This document shows, one piece after another, positions 35,161 to 47,610 of a stretch of 64,000 bases of DNA. The stretch's first letter is position 1. The number at the start of each line of letters is the position of its first letter. Location: NCBI GenBank assembly GCA_921293015.1, contig OV121085.1, positions 13,231,731-13,295,730 on the forward strand, written 5' to 3'. Made by a program: the position numbers and the translations under genes. This DNA comes from Phorcus lineatus. Taxonomy: Eukaryota > Mollusca > Gastropoda > Trochida > Trochidae. The notes beneath the pieces were generated by a model. It did not search any database. It worked only from the letters and a program-made list of their open reading frames with translations, and was not told the DNA's origin.

Positions 35161-36393
35161 TTACGAACACTGCAGGTAAGGGGGACAGTAGGGACATGTA
35201 CTCGTCCCAATCTGATAAGCTGAGGAGGGGGAGTAGCTGTAGTTGTAATACTGGCTGCCAGGACTTGTGGTAGGTGTGCTGAAAGGGCCATAGAACACCT
35301 GATCTATCACAAGATTGTTCAACTGGTCCAACTGTTGCAGTTCAATACACTTCTGAGATGTTTTCTGTTCTTGTTCCATGTACACTTGACAGGCAAGTTG
35401 ATGGATAAGATTGAGAGTCTGTCTTCTTTCGTGACCCATAAGACAAATTGTGCTCTCATCTACCACTCTGTACAATGTAAGCAGATAGTCATATTTGTAG
35501 TCTTCCTCGTCCTCACCAAAATGATTAGCAAGGTAGGCCTCTAGTTTTTGTCTCTGCTGATTAATATCACTAAAATCAATGAAAAACCTTGAGCACATGT
35601 ATCTCTCCATGGTCCTTATATCAACATCCTCAGCAGGGTTGAATCCACGCACTAACAAATTGCAGTACTTCAACAAACCCCCTCCCCGAATTTCCTCTGG
35701 ATTTCTTGTGGCAATCTGCTTCTTTATCAAGTGATGCCATGCTTCACAGAAATCACCATAAAGACTTTCTGCCACAACAGTTGGGTAAAAGTGCTCACTC
35801 ATAGGAGTTTGGGAGATGTCATAGAATGTCAACAGACTTTCAAGAATTATCTGAAAGGAATCCACGCTGAACTCGAATTGCCGTTTCATTTTGTCAACAA
35901 ACTTGAGTTCAACGTTTTTCCCCTTGTTGTTTGACAGCGAAATTAAACTCCACCGGTCCCCATGTTCATTACACACTTTAACCAGTTTCTGCACGTATGC
36001 TTCCTTCAGACTGCAGCTAGACATTTTTTCTTTACTCACGCCATCTGGAAGAAAATCCAGGAGGCAGCCAAGCACACAGTTCTTGATTTTCTGCAACTCG
36101 TTGTGGTTTGACAGGTCAACTCCGAAAATCAGATCCAAGTCGTTATAAGATTGAATTTCATCCGTGCCAAGGATATAGCTTGCTGCTCCACCATTCAAAC
36201 GAATGTCACGAATTGTAACACCCTCAGATTTCAATTTGTCACGAACGATTACCACCAACTTTTTCAATTTCACTTCGAGAGTAGGAAAATTTCCCCGACC
36301 ATGTATTGGCACAACATCTTCCATAACTTCATGAAGTCGATTAACTTGTTCGTGACACAAAACTTGAAAGCGATTTGAACACATGCTTGCCAT
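35161..36393 (-). CDS. TENT5: TENT5/FAM46 family non-canonical poly(A) polymerase (terminal nucleotidyltransferase 5)
   Basis: A 410-residue protein in one uninterrupted coding exon. The TENT5 family (Pfam NTP_transf_7) adds adenosines to mRNA 3' ends and stabilises messages, notably those made at the endoplasmic reticulum. Seen here: [11 protein letters not shown] (30-40), the nucleotidyltransferase motif NGGAAS (67-72), and DLDLIF (85-90) with the two catalytic aspartates D85 and D87. The third carboxylate is E162 in [22 protein letters not shown] (129-141), [13 protein letters not shown] (172-184), [12 protein letters not shown] (231-242), [12 protein letters not shown] (263-274) and [10 protein letters not shown] (320-329) follow, then a Tyr/Ser/Pro-rich tail. 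Length agrees with vertebrate members (about 390-440). Start: the first ATG after the 3' splice site, in a strong GGGATGG context. The frame stays open upstream to 36510, but that part lies in the presumed intron. One difference from the vertebrate sequences I remember is Gly for Ser at position 69. It looks intact and functional; the vertebrate paralogue group cannot be assigned. Confidence 0.97.
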   Translation of the reverse strand: MASMCSNRFQVLCHEQVNRLHEVMEDVVPIHGRGNFPTLEVKLKKLVVIVRDKLKSEGVTIRDIRLNGGAASYILGTDEIQSYNDLDLIFGVDLSNHNELQKIKNCVLGCLLDFLPDGVSKEKMSSCSLKEAYVQKLVKVCNEHGDRWSLISLSNNKGKNVELKFVDKMKRQFEFSVDSFQIILESLLTFYDISQTPMSEHFYPTVVAESLYGDFCEAWHHLIKKQIATRNPEEIRGGGLLKYCNLLVRGFNPAEDVDIRTMERYMCSRFFIDFSDINQQRQKLEAYLANHFGEDEEDYKYDYLLTLYRVVDESTICLMGHERRQTLNLIHQLACQVYMEQEQKTSQKCIELQQLDQLNNLVIDQVFYGPFSTPTTSPGSQYYNYSYSPSSAYQIGTSTCPYCPPYLQCS

Positions 36394-36446
36394 CCCTTGA
36401 CTTGACAGTAGTATGGCGATGTGGTTATTCTGTAAACAGAAAGAGA
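36394..36446 (-). other. 3' splice site and 36-nt 5' UTR before the TENT5 start
   Basis: On the minus strand CTCTTTCTGTTTACAG ends at 36430, followed by 36 nt to the ATG. A pyrimidine tract directly before CAG is a strong acceptor. It implies at least one upstream non-coding exon and argues against the longer open reading from 36510. Confidence 0.75.
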
Positions 36447-39400
36447 CAGTTTGAAATCTTGCAATCCTACTCACTGACAGCCGCACGAATATAACGCTTC
36501 CCTCTCTCACCGGCAGACGTCAACTGCAGTTTAGGCACATTGGCTGCTGTTACGTACTAGAACCTACTACTGGGACTATTTACTTCTTATATCAATGCGC
36601 AAGTCTTCCAGCTGTTACCTCACTTGATCAATAATTATTATCTTCTACATAATTCACTTTCTCAAAACAACAATTTAAAAACATATGTTTCGGTATCCAA
36701 ATGGTATTGTCAAAATTTCAATGATGATTTTGTATTGAAACTATGAACTACTTTTTCTCGTGGAGACGATAGAGTGCTGCGGTCACAGATGATATGGCTA
36801 TTTTTAGACATCATATGGTTGGCCCGGTGTGGCGCAACTAAAATCGCTGAATTTACAATTTCAACGAAAGTGTCATGCAATCATCGCTTATTAAAGGATA
36901 ATATCTTAATATAGTAATTTGAAAAATAAATAAGTAGCGTCGTCATGAAATGCAGACATGACAGCTGGTAAAATACGATAAAAGGGAAGTAACTCTGTCA
37001 AGTAAATTATATTGCTTATGACATTCATTATTTTGACAGTTCCAACTTGCTTTATTTATTAGAAAAAAAAACAGTTTAACGTTAAGTTTGTCGTGACATT
37101 TATACCACTATGAGCGTTATACAAATCTAATCATGTAGGAAACAAATTGCTTCTGTCTAAGTTAGATCTATAAATTCTTGAATTTTCAGGGTTATTTTTG
37201 TAAAAAAAAAAAGGGGACTTTTTTATTTTAAAAAAACCCGAGTTAATTCTTTCATTTCTCTCTTTCTTCACATTAATTGATACAACATAGGCTTTACCAT
37301 AAATGAAACATCGAAAATCAAAGCAAGAGAAACCATGCATTTAAGAATGAATTGAATTGAATATGATCTATCCAGATTGGAGTTATCGATTGCCTATCTA
37401 TCTCTGAAAAGCAAGAACAATTATCATCTATTTTATCAAACTGAGATGACTGTTTAAAAATAAATTGATTGCCCGTTCTAGATTATGATAATATAATGTC
37501 ACCTAATAAAAAAAAAATTATTAAAAAACTGTTTATCTAAATTAAATTACATGAATTGCTTGATTGTCATCAGTCACATATTAAAACTATCAAAATTAGC
37601 TTTGACAAGATTTCTCAATCTGTTAATTCCAAAATTTATAAAGATCGAAAATATCGAAATATCTGTTCTTACATATATATCAAATCAGACACAGTCTAAA
37701 TGGACACTCGGTCTATAAAACAAATTAACCCCCTGTGTACCAGTACCCACGTTTCAAACAGTCGTTTCTATAAGTACGCACTGCCCTGTGTTTTTATCAC
37801 TGATAGTTTTTGCGTCGTAGGCAGTCAACAAATGTCACGACCACGCTGGTGTAACGTATACATGAATACATCCATGGATATGCGTGTCATTTCACTCGTT
37901 AAATCAAAACCAAGCTAAAATCAAACTGTAATTTGACAAGTTCTATTTTAGTTTGAAGGTTATCCATATTGTCATACGATCTTAAATCGTTTATTCCTTT
38001 AGGAGTTCTAATATAAAGTCTAGATTTACGTGATTTTATACATAATCTGATGGGTTTTTTAAAACAGAACATTTTCCTTTTAGTCGTTCGTTATTTGTCA
38101 AAACACCTCAGTTTCATAATATTTTTTATGGAAATAATACTAATCCTGAATAAATAAACTTAACTACTTTTCAAATAATGAACGTTGTCAAAGAGTGTAG
38201 TCTCCATTAAACGAACTAAAATCCAACATGCAATTTAAGTCCTTTCCTTGGTTAATTTGCACAAAGTCAAGTATATGAGTCTGTTATAAATTGTTTAAAG
38301 AACCTTTTTTTCTGAAAACCACCCCCCTTGAGGTTACATGATATTTAACGCGCAACCCAGGATTCAAAACTTAACAGACTGTAAAATGAACACATACTTG
38401 AAATTAGAGACCAGTTAAAGCTTGCAAGTACCTAATGACAAATTGTTGTTAAAGTAAACGTATCATAGTGATATATGTGCTTCCACTTGCACAAGGCTCA
38501 AATTCTGATTTGCATGCCTTGAGGTGAACCAAGTAGATACCTAACCGTCTTGAAACAATGGACTAAGTTATATAAGACGACCCCTAGTTTGAATTGTTCT
38601 CTGGACACATACATAACGCATAATCATTCTTATCTCCTGCAAAACACTCTTCATATAAGGTTACCAGGTACACGATTTGCAATGCTAATACATGATCTGC
38701 CCATATTTTTATATGATTAGTGCATGGTTATTGAAATCATTTCCTGATGCTGAGCTCATTAGCCATCTCGCTGTTAATGTTTTAATATATTGCCCATATA
38801 TATGTATTCCTCAGGGCGGTACATGGTGAAGAACAAAGAATATATAAATATCACACCGTCAGGTTAGACGAAACGAGGCAATCACGCAATGTCTCCACGC
38901 TATTACAATGTATTACAATTTTATACTAGTTAGAAGCGTGACCGTAATTAACACGCATCGTTGAACACTCGATCTGAAGTCAGGCAGGGCGAACGTTTCT
39001 CTCCCGTTCTATTATCGCAGGTTGCTCAAAACTGACATAATGTTATTGCGGATACTCCATATTAACATAAGTGGCGTGAAATCTACGTATGAACGTATTA
39101 TATATTCATAGTCAAGTAACAGGGTAACGTCCTCTAAAGCTATGACTATAAATCCAGAGGTTTGACATCACCGAATAAATGGGAATAATGAAATGTATCA
39201 CGCCTTTAGCGATATTAACGGTGTCATGTTGTACCAAAAGTGAACTAGGAAGTAATTTACAAAATGTTTCAAAGAAGTTGATAAATGACATTAATATCAT
39301 AACTTTAAATGTTGATTTTATTCAAATATATTATGTCTTGCCTTTAAATCGTTTCAAGTGAACATAAATTTATGAAAAGTATCAAACAGAAATGTCACGA

Positions 39401-40436
39401 TACGTATTGTCGAAATGAGGACGTTTCGAAGTATATGATAATTCATTCATGAAGGGTAAATGCTTACATCCCAATCTAACTGATGGCAGATAAAACATAT
39501 GTTTCGAAAAGGTGTGGTTAAGTATAAAAATATATATTGGAAAAGTTATGAATAAATGATTCCAGAAATTATAACAATTATCGCATTAAGGCTTATGATT
39601 TCTATACTATTTGGGCGTTACATCAATCGTCACATAATTTTCAAACTAATTTTCCAAAATTAAATTTTTGGATTTGATTTAAAAAAGGAGGATTTCAGTG
39701 CGTAGATAATGTCTATACATGAAATAGTGTGTTGGACATCGATCAAATAATGTCGGTGCTACAGTGGGCCATTCGGTCACATATTGGGTTAAGTGCATGG
39801 ACGTCAATAGACGTAAGACAACGTACCGCTGGATGGCTAACCGATATAACCAAGCACACGCTTATGTTTCCATCCAGAAATATCCTCATCTGCATCATGG
39901 TTAGGTGTATAAACGTCATAATGCTTTACAGAAGATTGACATGTTAATGTCTCTGGTCAAAGATGCAGATATGTGTGGTCCCCTCCTGCGGCCCGCAGCA
40001 TGTTGGGTGTTAAAGTTTACTGAATCTGTTTTCATTTCTTGACACTGTCATGCTCAAAATCGCCACTTGGAATTAAGTTTAGAGGCACCAATACAAAACA
40101 AGGTGCGTGTGTAGATGTTTTAAAGAGGTGGCCATGGAAATTATTATCATTTCACATAAAGATGTGTTTATCCTTATCCTACGAAGATAAATGTTTATGC
40201 TCGTAAGATAAGACTTTATAGGCTATTAAGAGCGGACACTGCACAGACAGGACCGTAATGATGCAGTAATTATGCCAGACGATGCTCTACAATGCTAGAA
40301 TAATTGTTGAAAATCTTGAATCCTTTGATCATCAGGAAACAGTAAAATCGACTATTTGATTCGATGGTTTTTAAATATATCTGTGAATAGGACATTTATT
40401 ATGGTATATTAATCGGTCATCCGATGGCAAAGTATT

Positions 40437-40605
40437 AAAGTGCCTTCTCAAGTCTAGAAAATGTTGGCAAGTGTACTTGCCTCAGTCATAGGGTCTGTCC
40501 CAAATTAAGAATTGTACAGGACTCCATTTTTATATTATTTCATACCAAATATTGAAAAAACACATTTTTGTTGAAACCTTTTTTTCAGGGACTATGGTTA
40601 GTATA
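40437..40605 (+). repeat. dispersed repeat R1, copy 2
   Basis: Inverted relative to 3076-3268. The matching stretch ends at the shared CAGGGACTAT block. Confidence 0.75.
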
Positions 40606-41559
40606 ATGTTATATCGGTATGCCAAAGTTTCATTGAGTCTTGCCTTGGTGTTCTATATAGTCCGTAATTAAACTATTTATTTTCCTTAAATGTATGGTGA
40701 AAGCTAAATTACTAGATAAGACATTTTTGCTATATGCTAATCATATTTTGTGCCAACTTGATTTAATCATTGTTGAAATTACGGTACCCATTGCAAACGT
40801 AATGACCTCATTAGGTAAACTTTTCGTGACCTTGGCAAGGGCAGTGAAGTTCATTACTAAACACATCGCAATTGTTTGCAAACTTTGGCTTACCCGAACG
40901 CAGCGGATTGGATTAGACTTTTAAACAAATTACATTTAGCTTGATGATAAGACGAGTAAATGGTTTAATTTGATTACGACCTCGAAAGGGGATAAATCTG
41001 ATGTTATATAGGTGTGCTATAAAGGTGTTTTCATACCTATTTAAACTCTGATTATGGACGACGATCTGTCTATACGTACGTGTAACCTTGGATACGATTC
41101 ATCTACTTTGTAATGAATAAGTAATAAGGTAGGATCAGGTTAGCTAAAATTGGACCCTGTGTTGGTGAAACGGGTCACTGTAGCAACATAACGGCGCTAT
41201 GAAGGGTGTAAGGTAGCAACAAAGATGTGAAAGAGTGGACCCGTAATATTACCAGGATGTTCAACATGCGTATAAAAGTAGTGAGGGATATTTCAAAATC
41301 TAGATAATATAACTAATTGTAATTGACACAACTGGTAAAAAATCAATCATAGAAATAACTAATGATAACTTAATTTGTCTAGTATTGTATTGAATTGATA
41401 TGTCTCTGTGTAATTATTGTATCTATGTTGAATGATATGTATACTATGAATTGAAATGGAATAAAAAACAAAAACAAAAAAAACCCAACAACTTATTTTG
41501 TCTAGAATATAGAACTTGTGTCGTTAGTCGTAACAAGAGAGAAATATGTGGTTTTGTTT

Positions 41560-42930
41560 GTGTGTCATGTGGTCTGTTATGGAGTAGTTGTTGTGAGATG
41601 TTTTCGTGGTACGTATTGAAGCGCGTAATCCCATAACGTATTGTTGTGTTATCATGTGGAATGAAGTACGGTTCCAGTAAGTGTGGTGTTGATATGGAAT
41701 TGTATGGCCCTTGGCTATTGTTTTTTTTTGTATTTCGTTTTGTGTGTGGTGGTGTTCTTTCGGATATTGTCTCGTGGGTTGATGTTTTTGTTTTGTACTT
41801 AAAGAGTTTTAAGTGGTGAAGTTGATCTGTCATTGTGGATAGGTTGTGTTTTGTGATACGATGTGATTTGGTTTTGCGTATTGTTGTGTTGCATGGTATG
41901 TTTGGGTGTTTAGGTTGTATGTTGGGATGTGGCGGGGTGGATGGGGTTGTGGTAGGGTGTCATGAGGGATGTGTTGTGATTTTGTTGGGTGTGATGGGGT
42001 TGGTCTAGGTGGGGTGGAGTTATATTCACATGGTGCCTTTGTCTGTTATAGTGTGGTGTTATGTTGTGGCTAATCTTGTGGTTTGATTTTTAGCACCTTT
42101 GCGGTAGTTTGTCATTTGACATGTTGAGTCGTTGTTTGCGGTGTGAATGTTTTTGTTGACATGTAGTTTTATGATATTATGTGTTGTGGCAAACCTGGTT
42201 GTTCGTGCTTGGGGCCGATTTAGTTGTATTTTGTAATTTTGTGAGAGATGGAGTATAGTATCGTCATGCATTATGATTTATATCAGTGTTGCGTTCTTGT
42301 GATGTGTCTTTTGTGGTGTGGTGTGCTTTGATTTAGTGTGTTGTAGTAAGATGTAAACAGATGTGATTAAAATCTAATGAGGATGGTCCAGTGTGGTTTT
42401 GTGGGGGTAAGTAGGGCACGGTCTAGTTGGTATGATATGGTGGTGTTTGCTGATGGTGAGAGGTTTTAGGTTTTAGAAATGGAGTGAAAAGGATTATTGT
42501 ACTGGAGGTGTCTATTGGTGTCCCAGATTATTGATTTTAGGTATATGAATCGTATTCAATAGTGTGTAGTGTGATGTGATTTTATTGCACCTTAGCATCG
42601 TGTGCGTTGATTTGCTATATAGCCTCATAGTATGTTATGTTATTGTGTGTGATAAGACGTGGTGTGCTGTGTGATTGTGTGTGTGATGAAACGTGATGTG
42701 TTGTGTTATTGTGTGTGGGGGTGTGGGGGTGTGTTGTGTTATCATGTGTACAATGAAACGTGTTTTGTAGCAGTATTGTAGTGTACATTGTGCTTTGGTT
42801 GGTTGATTTTATACTAATGTTTTAATTGCATTGTGGCGCAGGAGGATATGTTGTGGTATAATGCTGTGTACCTTGACTGTTTTGTTGTAATATGGTGATG
42901 TCCTGTATCTATAAGGAACACCACGGTTGT
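41560..42930. repeat. GT-rich, strongly strand-asymmetric block
   Basis: The plus strand is overwhelmingly G and T with very few C. Loose TGTTGTGTTATTGTGTGTG phrases recur around 42640-42760 at roughly 50-bp spacing. Outside that part no unit can be defined. The 129-codon minus-strand frame at 41444-41833, rich in Thr, His, Asn and Pro, follows from the base composition and is not called as a gene. Confidence 0.75.
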
Positions 42931-43817
42931 ATCCTTCTGTCAATGTCAACACGAACTGAGGAATATTGATTTGGCATACCGTCATGTTGCATTTAGGTTA
43001 CGATCGTTGTGCATTGTAGTGTGATGTAGATTTAAAAACTGTAGAAACATCATACTGAAGAATTTCATAAAAGAAATGATAGTGCATAATATTTAACTAC
43101 TAAATCAATGAATTATAATGGAAGACATGGCATTGATTGGACTCTTAAATGAGATCTTTGAGCACCTTACATTTTATGGAACAAATGCACTTTAGTATAA
43201 TTTGATTATCTTAATTGACAAAATGGAATACATTTGTAAAGTACTATTATATTTCGTACATGGAGATGGACAAAATAATTTCTGGCATGTAAAATTGAGA
43301 CGAGAACCCTTGAACAACAGTGTCACCACGCTCTGATTGAACGAGAACTATCTGAACTGCTACTTCAACGATTTCCAAAATAATGTCATAAGCCTCCGAT
43401 TAATTTTAGAGGATTATCCTAAATTGCCACAAATTATGAAAGTCGACCATTCAGGAAAGAAGGAACCGTTGGTAAAATGGAAGAAACGTAATCTGGTTAC
43501 ATTAATTCACATATCATCTCAACATAACATAACATCCATTTCACCACCATAGTTACAATCAATTACTGTGGACGCCTCCTTTCAAAATGCTTATTTACAT
43601 CCCCTGCCATTCAATTTTACAAACCATAATCGACAGTTTCTGCATACAACGTGCATGAATGAATACATGAATGAATGGATGGATTCGCCTATACATGGCA
43701 TTTACAACAGCGAACCACAGGTATGCCCACTCTATGATCAAAATGCATTAAGATTTGCCGTGTTAAAAGCAAGTTTCTAAATGACAGTCGTAACAAGCAC
43801 GAGTGACCACTACTCAC

Positions 43818-44320
43818 CTTGAGACGCCGGTTGTGTCCAGCAACTGACCCTTATGAAAGTAAGATGCAGTTGAGTGTGATAGAGCCTTGAGTGTCCGTAT
43901 GACGAAGGCGACCCTTCCAACTATATATGAACTATAAGCACACACGGTGAACCATTTGTCAAGAAGTTACCAACAACGCTGTCATCGTTCCGTGAGCTTT
44001 GTGCGTAAATGTGGCCTCGACCAAGAACTGTCTTGAGTAACCAGCCTTTACTCCTCGCTTACCCTATTCATTCAGATCCTCTCTCGACCAATCAGAAAAG
44101 AGGACGAATCACCGTCGTAATCCCCAACTTGCGTCAATGCTTGTGGCAATCGATCACTATGTTTTCTAGAGCTATCTGCAATGTACCAGCGTTTCTGGAC
44201 CCAACTGGCTCAGGTCTTTGATTAGTATTTTCCTAATATGGACGCGTTGGGAAGATTATTGATCACGTCACCTTGGTAACTGCTGACGTCGCAATGACGT
44301 CAAGTTGATTAGCCAATCGA
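43818..44320 (-). promoter_or_regulatory. candidate promoter and first non-coding exon of TENT5
   Basis: Seen on the minus strand: CRE-like TGACGTCA (44302-44295) and GACGTCA (44290-44284), ATTGGCT (CCAAT box, 44318-44311) and CTGATTGGTC (44095-44086). A TATA-like TCATATATAG (43930-43921) follows, then about 75 bases to the donor AAG|GTGAGTA at 43818. Order and spacing suit an RNA polymerase II promoter with a short first exon, and the stretch is richer in GC and CpG than its surroundings. Assignment to TENT5 rests only on orientation and on there being no other gene between. Confidence 0.42.
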
Positions 44321-44350
44321 AGGTTTTGGAGATTAATGATGCGGACCTGT

Positions 44351-45272
44351 TTTGAACGGAATGCTTCGGGATGCTCCTGTTTACTAGCTTCCTTTTCATT
44401 AAGTCAACCCACGGCTTGGCATTTACTGGATCTGATTTATCCAGACATAGAACTATTTACACAAAAATAGCATCCTTGAAAGTGAAATCAGATAGTTTAT
44501 AAATAGAGTGCTTCCATCCAATCTGGAAATTGTTTAACTGAAAAGTATCAATGAGTGAGGAGAATAGAACCTCATAAATCTATAGATATGGATGTGTTTA
44601 TGGATATAGATAAAAAGATATTGATAATTACAGTCGCAGACAAACAAGGACTGAATTTACTAACGAGTACGTGCCTAATGATGAAGTTATTTAACGGTAT
44701 TTGTAATCTGGATTAACTATCACTTTTTTTATTAAGGCCCCATTTTACGGAACGTTTCTTTATGTTTAAATTGACCATGGTTTCAGTTACATTTTTCCGT
44801 AAGGACATCATATTGTGAAGAAGTAAACACTGTTTTCACTAGATCTGACATTTGCCAGCGGTTGAACAGAACATGCCAATACGCCATTGTCGATGTCATG
44901 ATCAAATTAGCTTTAAAATACACTTCCGTCTTTTATATCCTGACATAATTTGAATTAAACTTTAATAACACTGACATTTGTCTTCACGACTTTGTCATAA
45001 TTCCATTCCTGAGAGACGTTGCCACTGGTACTGACATCTCTAATTTGCTTCATAAAGATAGATCTACATTTACACAAATTATCCATTCTTTACCTAAACA
45101 TGGATTGAAATACACCCGGCGACACATAATATCTTGAAATCGTGACGTTTGCAAAATGTTATCACTTGTTAAGCCCAGCTATGCGAGAATGTCAAACTTG
45201 TAGTACATATTTAAATCGAGACTGCGTCCACAATAGAAGTGAGTCTCATCGTTACCGACCCCGGCTTAGTAG
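44351..45272. other. intergenic, nothing recognised
   Basis: AT-rich; no repeat copy or gene that I can support. Confidence 0.5.
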
Positions 45273-45387
45273 CCAGGGACTGGATTTTCGAAGCTCTCTT
45301 AGTGCTAAGATAGTCGTAAATGCCATGTATTAGCATTGACTTACGACTATCTTAGCACTAAGAGAGCTCCGAAATTCTAGGCCCTGG
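45273..45387. mobile_element. 115-bp hairpin MITE, copy 1
   Basis: Nearly all of it is one stem: left arm 45273-45319, right arm 45341-45387, a loop of about 20. Ends are CCAGGG and CCCTGG; both arms hold GCTCTCTTAGTGCTAAGATA or its complement. A sister copy is at 54056-54170. Confidence 0.92.
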
Positions 45388-45654
45388 CGTTTTTAGACAA
45401 GTGCTCTTGCCCGACAGCTAATTAGTTTGGTATGAGAACAATGTGGCCGCAGTGTCGTTTAAAGGGGTATACGGCGTCACAATATAAAGCATTGATTATG
45501 TTCAATCTTAAAGTGGCAGTAGCACGTTTTTATTAATGAATTAAGTGATCTAAAAAAAACAACTCGGAAATAAATGTTACCAATTGCAGGACAATGCTTT
45601 TGAATATAAAAAACATACTTCTTAAACGAACTTACCCTGTTCAGTTAGGCAATG

Positions 45655-45840
45655 GGAATCCATTTCCCTGATTCAAATGATTAAAAGGTGTTTACATAAA
45701 AATGGCCGCCATTGGTCTTGATACTTGATTATTTCCTCTATGGATGACAGGTTTGAATAATGAAATGTTTTGGCCCTCCGAAGATAAAATATTTGGCTTA
45801 TGCTAATAATTATTTGGAAAAAAATTGAAGAAATAATATG
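45655..45840 (+). repeat. dispersed repeat R3, copy 2
   Basis: Diverged match to 8127-8300, ending just before the MITE at 45861. Confidence 0.55.
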
Positions 45841-45860
45841 TTCACAAATAACGAGCTACC

Positions 45861-46444
45861 TTAAAGTCATAGTCTCATTTTTGCAAGGCAAATTGTAATA
45901 AAGGCTGGACAAATAGTTCACTACTCACAGAAATCTTTCCCCTGACGTTTGCAACAATTTTCAGAACTCTGCAGGCATTCTAGCCCTCAATAATGAAGTT
46001 CAAACTACCCTACCCTACCCTTATATTATGTTTTTGCGAGCGTTAGTCCTTACCACGTCATTTCGCTAAGGCCGTGACGAAGAACACATGAAATATCCCA
46101 GCTGAATGTCCAATGAAAATAGCTAATAGCTTACGCTTTTCAAATACAGAAATAACAAAAAGATGGTAAACTCAATGAAGAATGCGTCTGTCATAATTAT
46201 CGATGCTGCGATTACTAGATTTCCGGTGTTTCGTACTCGCGATGTGATTGCACTTGATTCGGTACCTCATCGGTCTGAAACGGCATACGCCAATAAGCTG
46301 CTTCATCCAAAACTGTAAAACGGGCATAAAAATGAAAATCTTTGCAAATGCGACAGGGAATATTTGTGTTAGTGGTCAGATTTTGTTCGTGAAAAATAAT
46401 TAGTTCAGTTTAGTTGCCTTACAAAAATGGGACTATGACTTTAA
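45861..46444 (+). mobile_element. MITE family 1, copy 3 (young)
   Basis: 584 bp with both TTAA edges. Left end TTAAAGTCATAGTCTCATT, right end GGGACTATGACTTTAA; the inverted repeat runs about 30 bp with two mismatches. By eye it is the same, base for base, as 48634-49217. Confidence 0.96.
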
Positions 46445-46809
46445 TTTATTTGCCATTAAAAAGAAACAAATAATAAAATGACATCTAGTCTTCAAGCAGA
46501 ACGGAGATTGGCTTGTACGCAGTTGACTTAAATGTTTCATTATTAATTTCCATTACCTTAATTAGAGCCCAAGACAAATTAAATAGATTCCAATCAAGTC
46601 TGTGTTTCAAAGACCATCAATTGATATAAAAACAGATGACATAAAGACGTCAACAGCAAAACCAGAGATTGTTGAATGAAAGGCTAATCAACTTCATTTC
46701 CGCTTAATTACTACTGTACTAGGAAGTAATTCTCATTTCCTTAATTGGAACTATATACAACTTATATAATGCCTAGTATTGAACACAGGTTAATAAAACG
46801 CAGTGGACT
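46445..46809. other. AT-rich stretch, nothing recognised
   Basis: No supported gene or repeat copy. Confidence 0.5.
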
Positions 46810-47610
46810 CGTGCAGCAAACGCAGATATTTGTGAATGGACGTCTAGGTCACAATGAACATCAATCAACGACAAATCACCAGTGACCATAGGATTGGTGT
46901 CTTCGTAGACATCCTGAAAATACATATTGCTGTAAGTAAACATAGAGCATCGTATGACCTAGCCGTGTATGTCACAACAACTTTGACATATAGACATAAA
47001 TTCCAGACGTTTCTGAATGGGAGGCTAGGTCATTGCGAATATATATATCCAGACTGGACAGATTCACTGGTTCTATGATTGTTACCAAGTTATAAGAGGA
47101 CCACATACATCTTCTCATATGGCCTATATCTTTTATTATATACTCCGTTGACACAAAAGCTCATTAAGCACACCTAGACATTTGTGAATGCAAAACGTTT
47201 ACTACATAGACATACTGTCTACGATACAAATATCTTGGCCAATTTACTAGACCGGGTATCCAAAATACATCCACTCTTTCTAGCCTATACCTCGAAGGTC
47301 TTTTAACATATACGCCGTTGACACAAGAGCTCATTAAGCAAATCCAGTCACTGGATGCTTGAACTATAAAGACACATTACCAGTGGTGCAAATATCATAC
47401 ATATGTACCAGATCAAACATATGGTATACATCTACATCTACTTTAACTGTCTATACATAGAAGGTCTGATGACACCTACGCCGTTGACCTTACAACTCAT
47501 TAGGGTATCCAGACGTTTGTGAATGGAGGGCTTCAACTACAAAGACACGTTGCCTTTGGTGCTAATTTCTTCATTACAAATCTTAGCAAAATGTTTACAA
47601 GAAGAATGTC
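46810..47610 (+). repeat. decayed tandem array, unit about 170 bp
   Basis: GTGAATGGACGTCTAGGTCA-like phrases recur near 46834, 47006, 47177, 47345 and 47510. CCGTTGACAC-like phrases recur at 47145, 47315 and 47481. Five old units, well diverged, which suggests a relic satellite. Confidence 0.8.

Larger units (their letters stand above)
36430..43817 (-). other. proposed 5' UTR intron of TENT5 (7.4 kb)
   Basis: Inferred from the acceptor at 36430 and a consensus donor AAG|GTGAGTA at 43820-43811. Between them I find no gene. Contents: an AAAGGGAAGTAACTCTGTCA phrase (36982) of a type I associate with bivalve genomes, dispersed repeat R1 (40437-40605), the GT-rich block (41560-42930) and unique AT-rich sequence. 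Open frames of 60-130 codons have no recognisable content. Confidence 0.4.

Noticed and set aside
36394-36510. 39-residue N-terminal extension of the TENT5 frame starting at 36510
   Set aside because: It reads through a strong 3' splice site (CTCTTTCTGTTTACAG) and has no similarity to the family; the ATG at 36393 is in better context.
41444-41833. 129-codon minus-strand frame as a gene
   Set aside because: It lies at the edge of the GT-rich block; its Thr/His/Asn/Pro composition follows from base bias.
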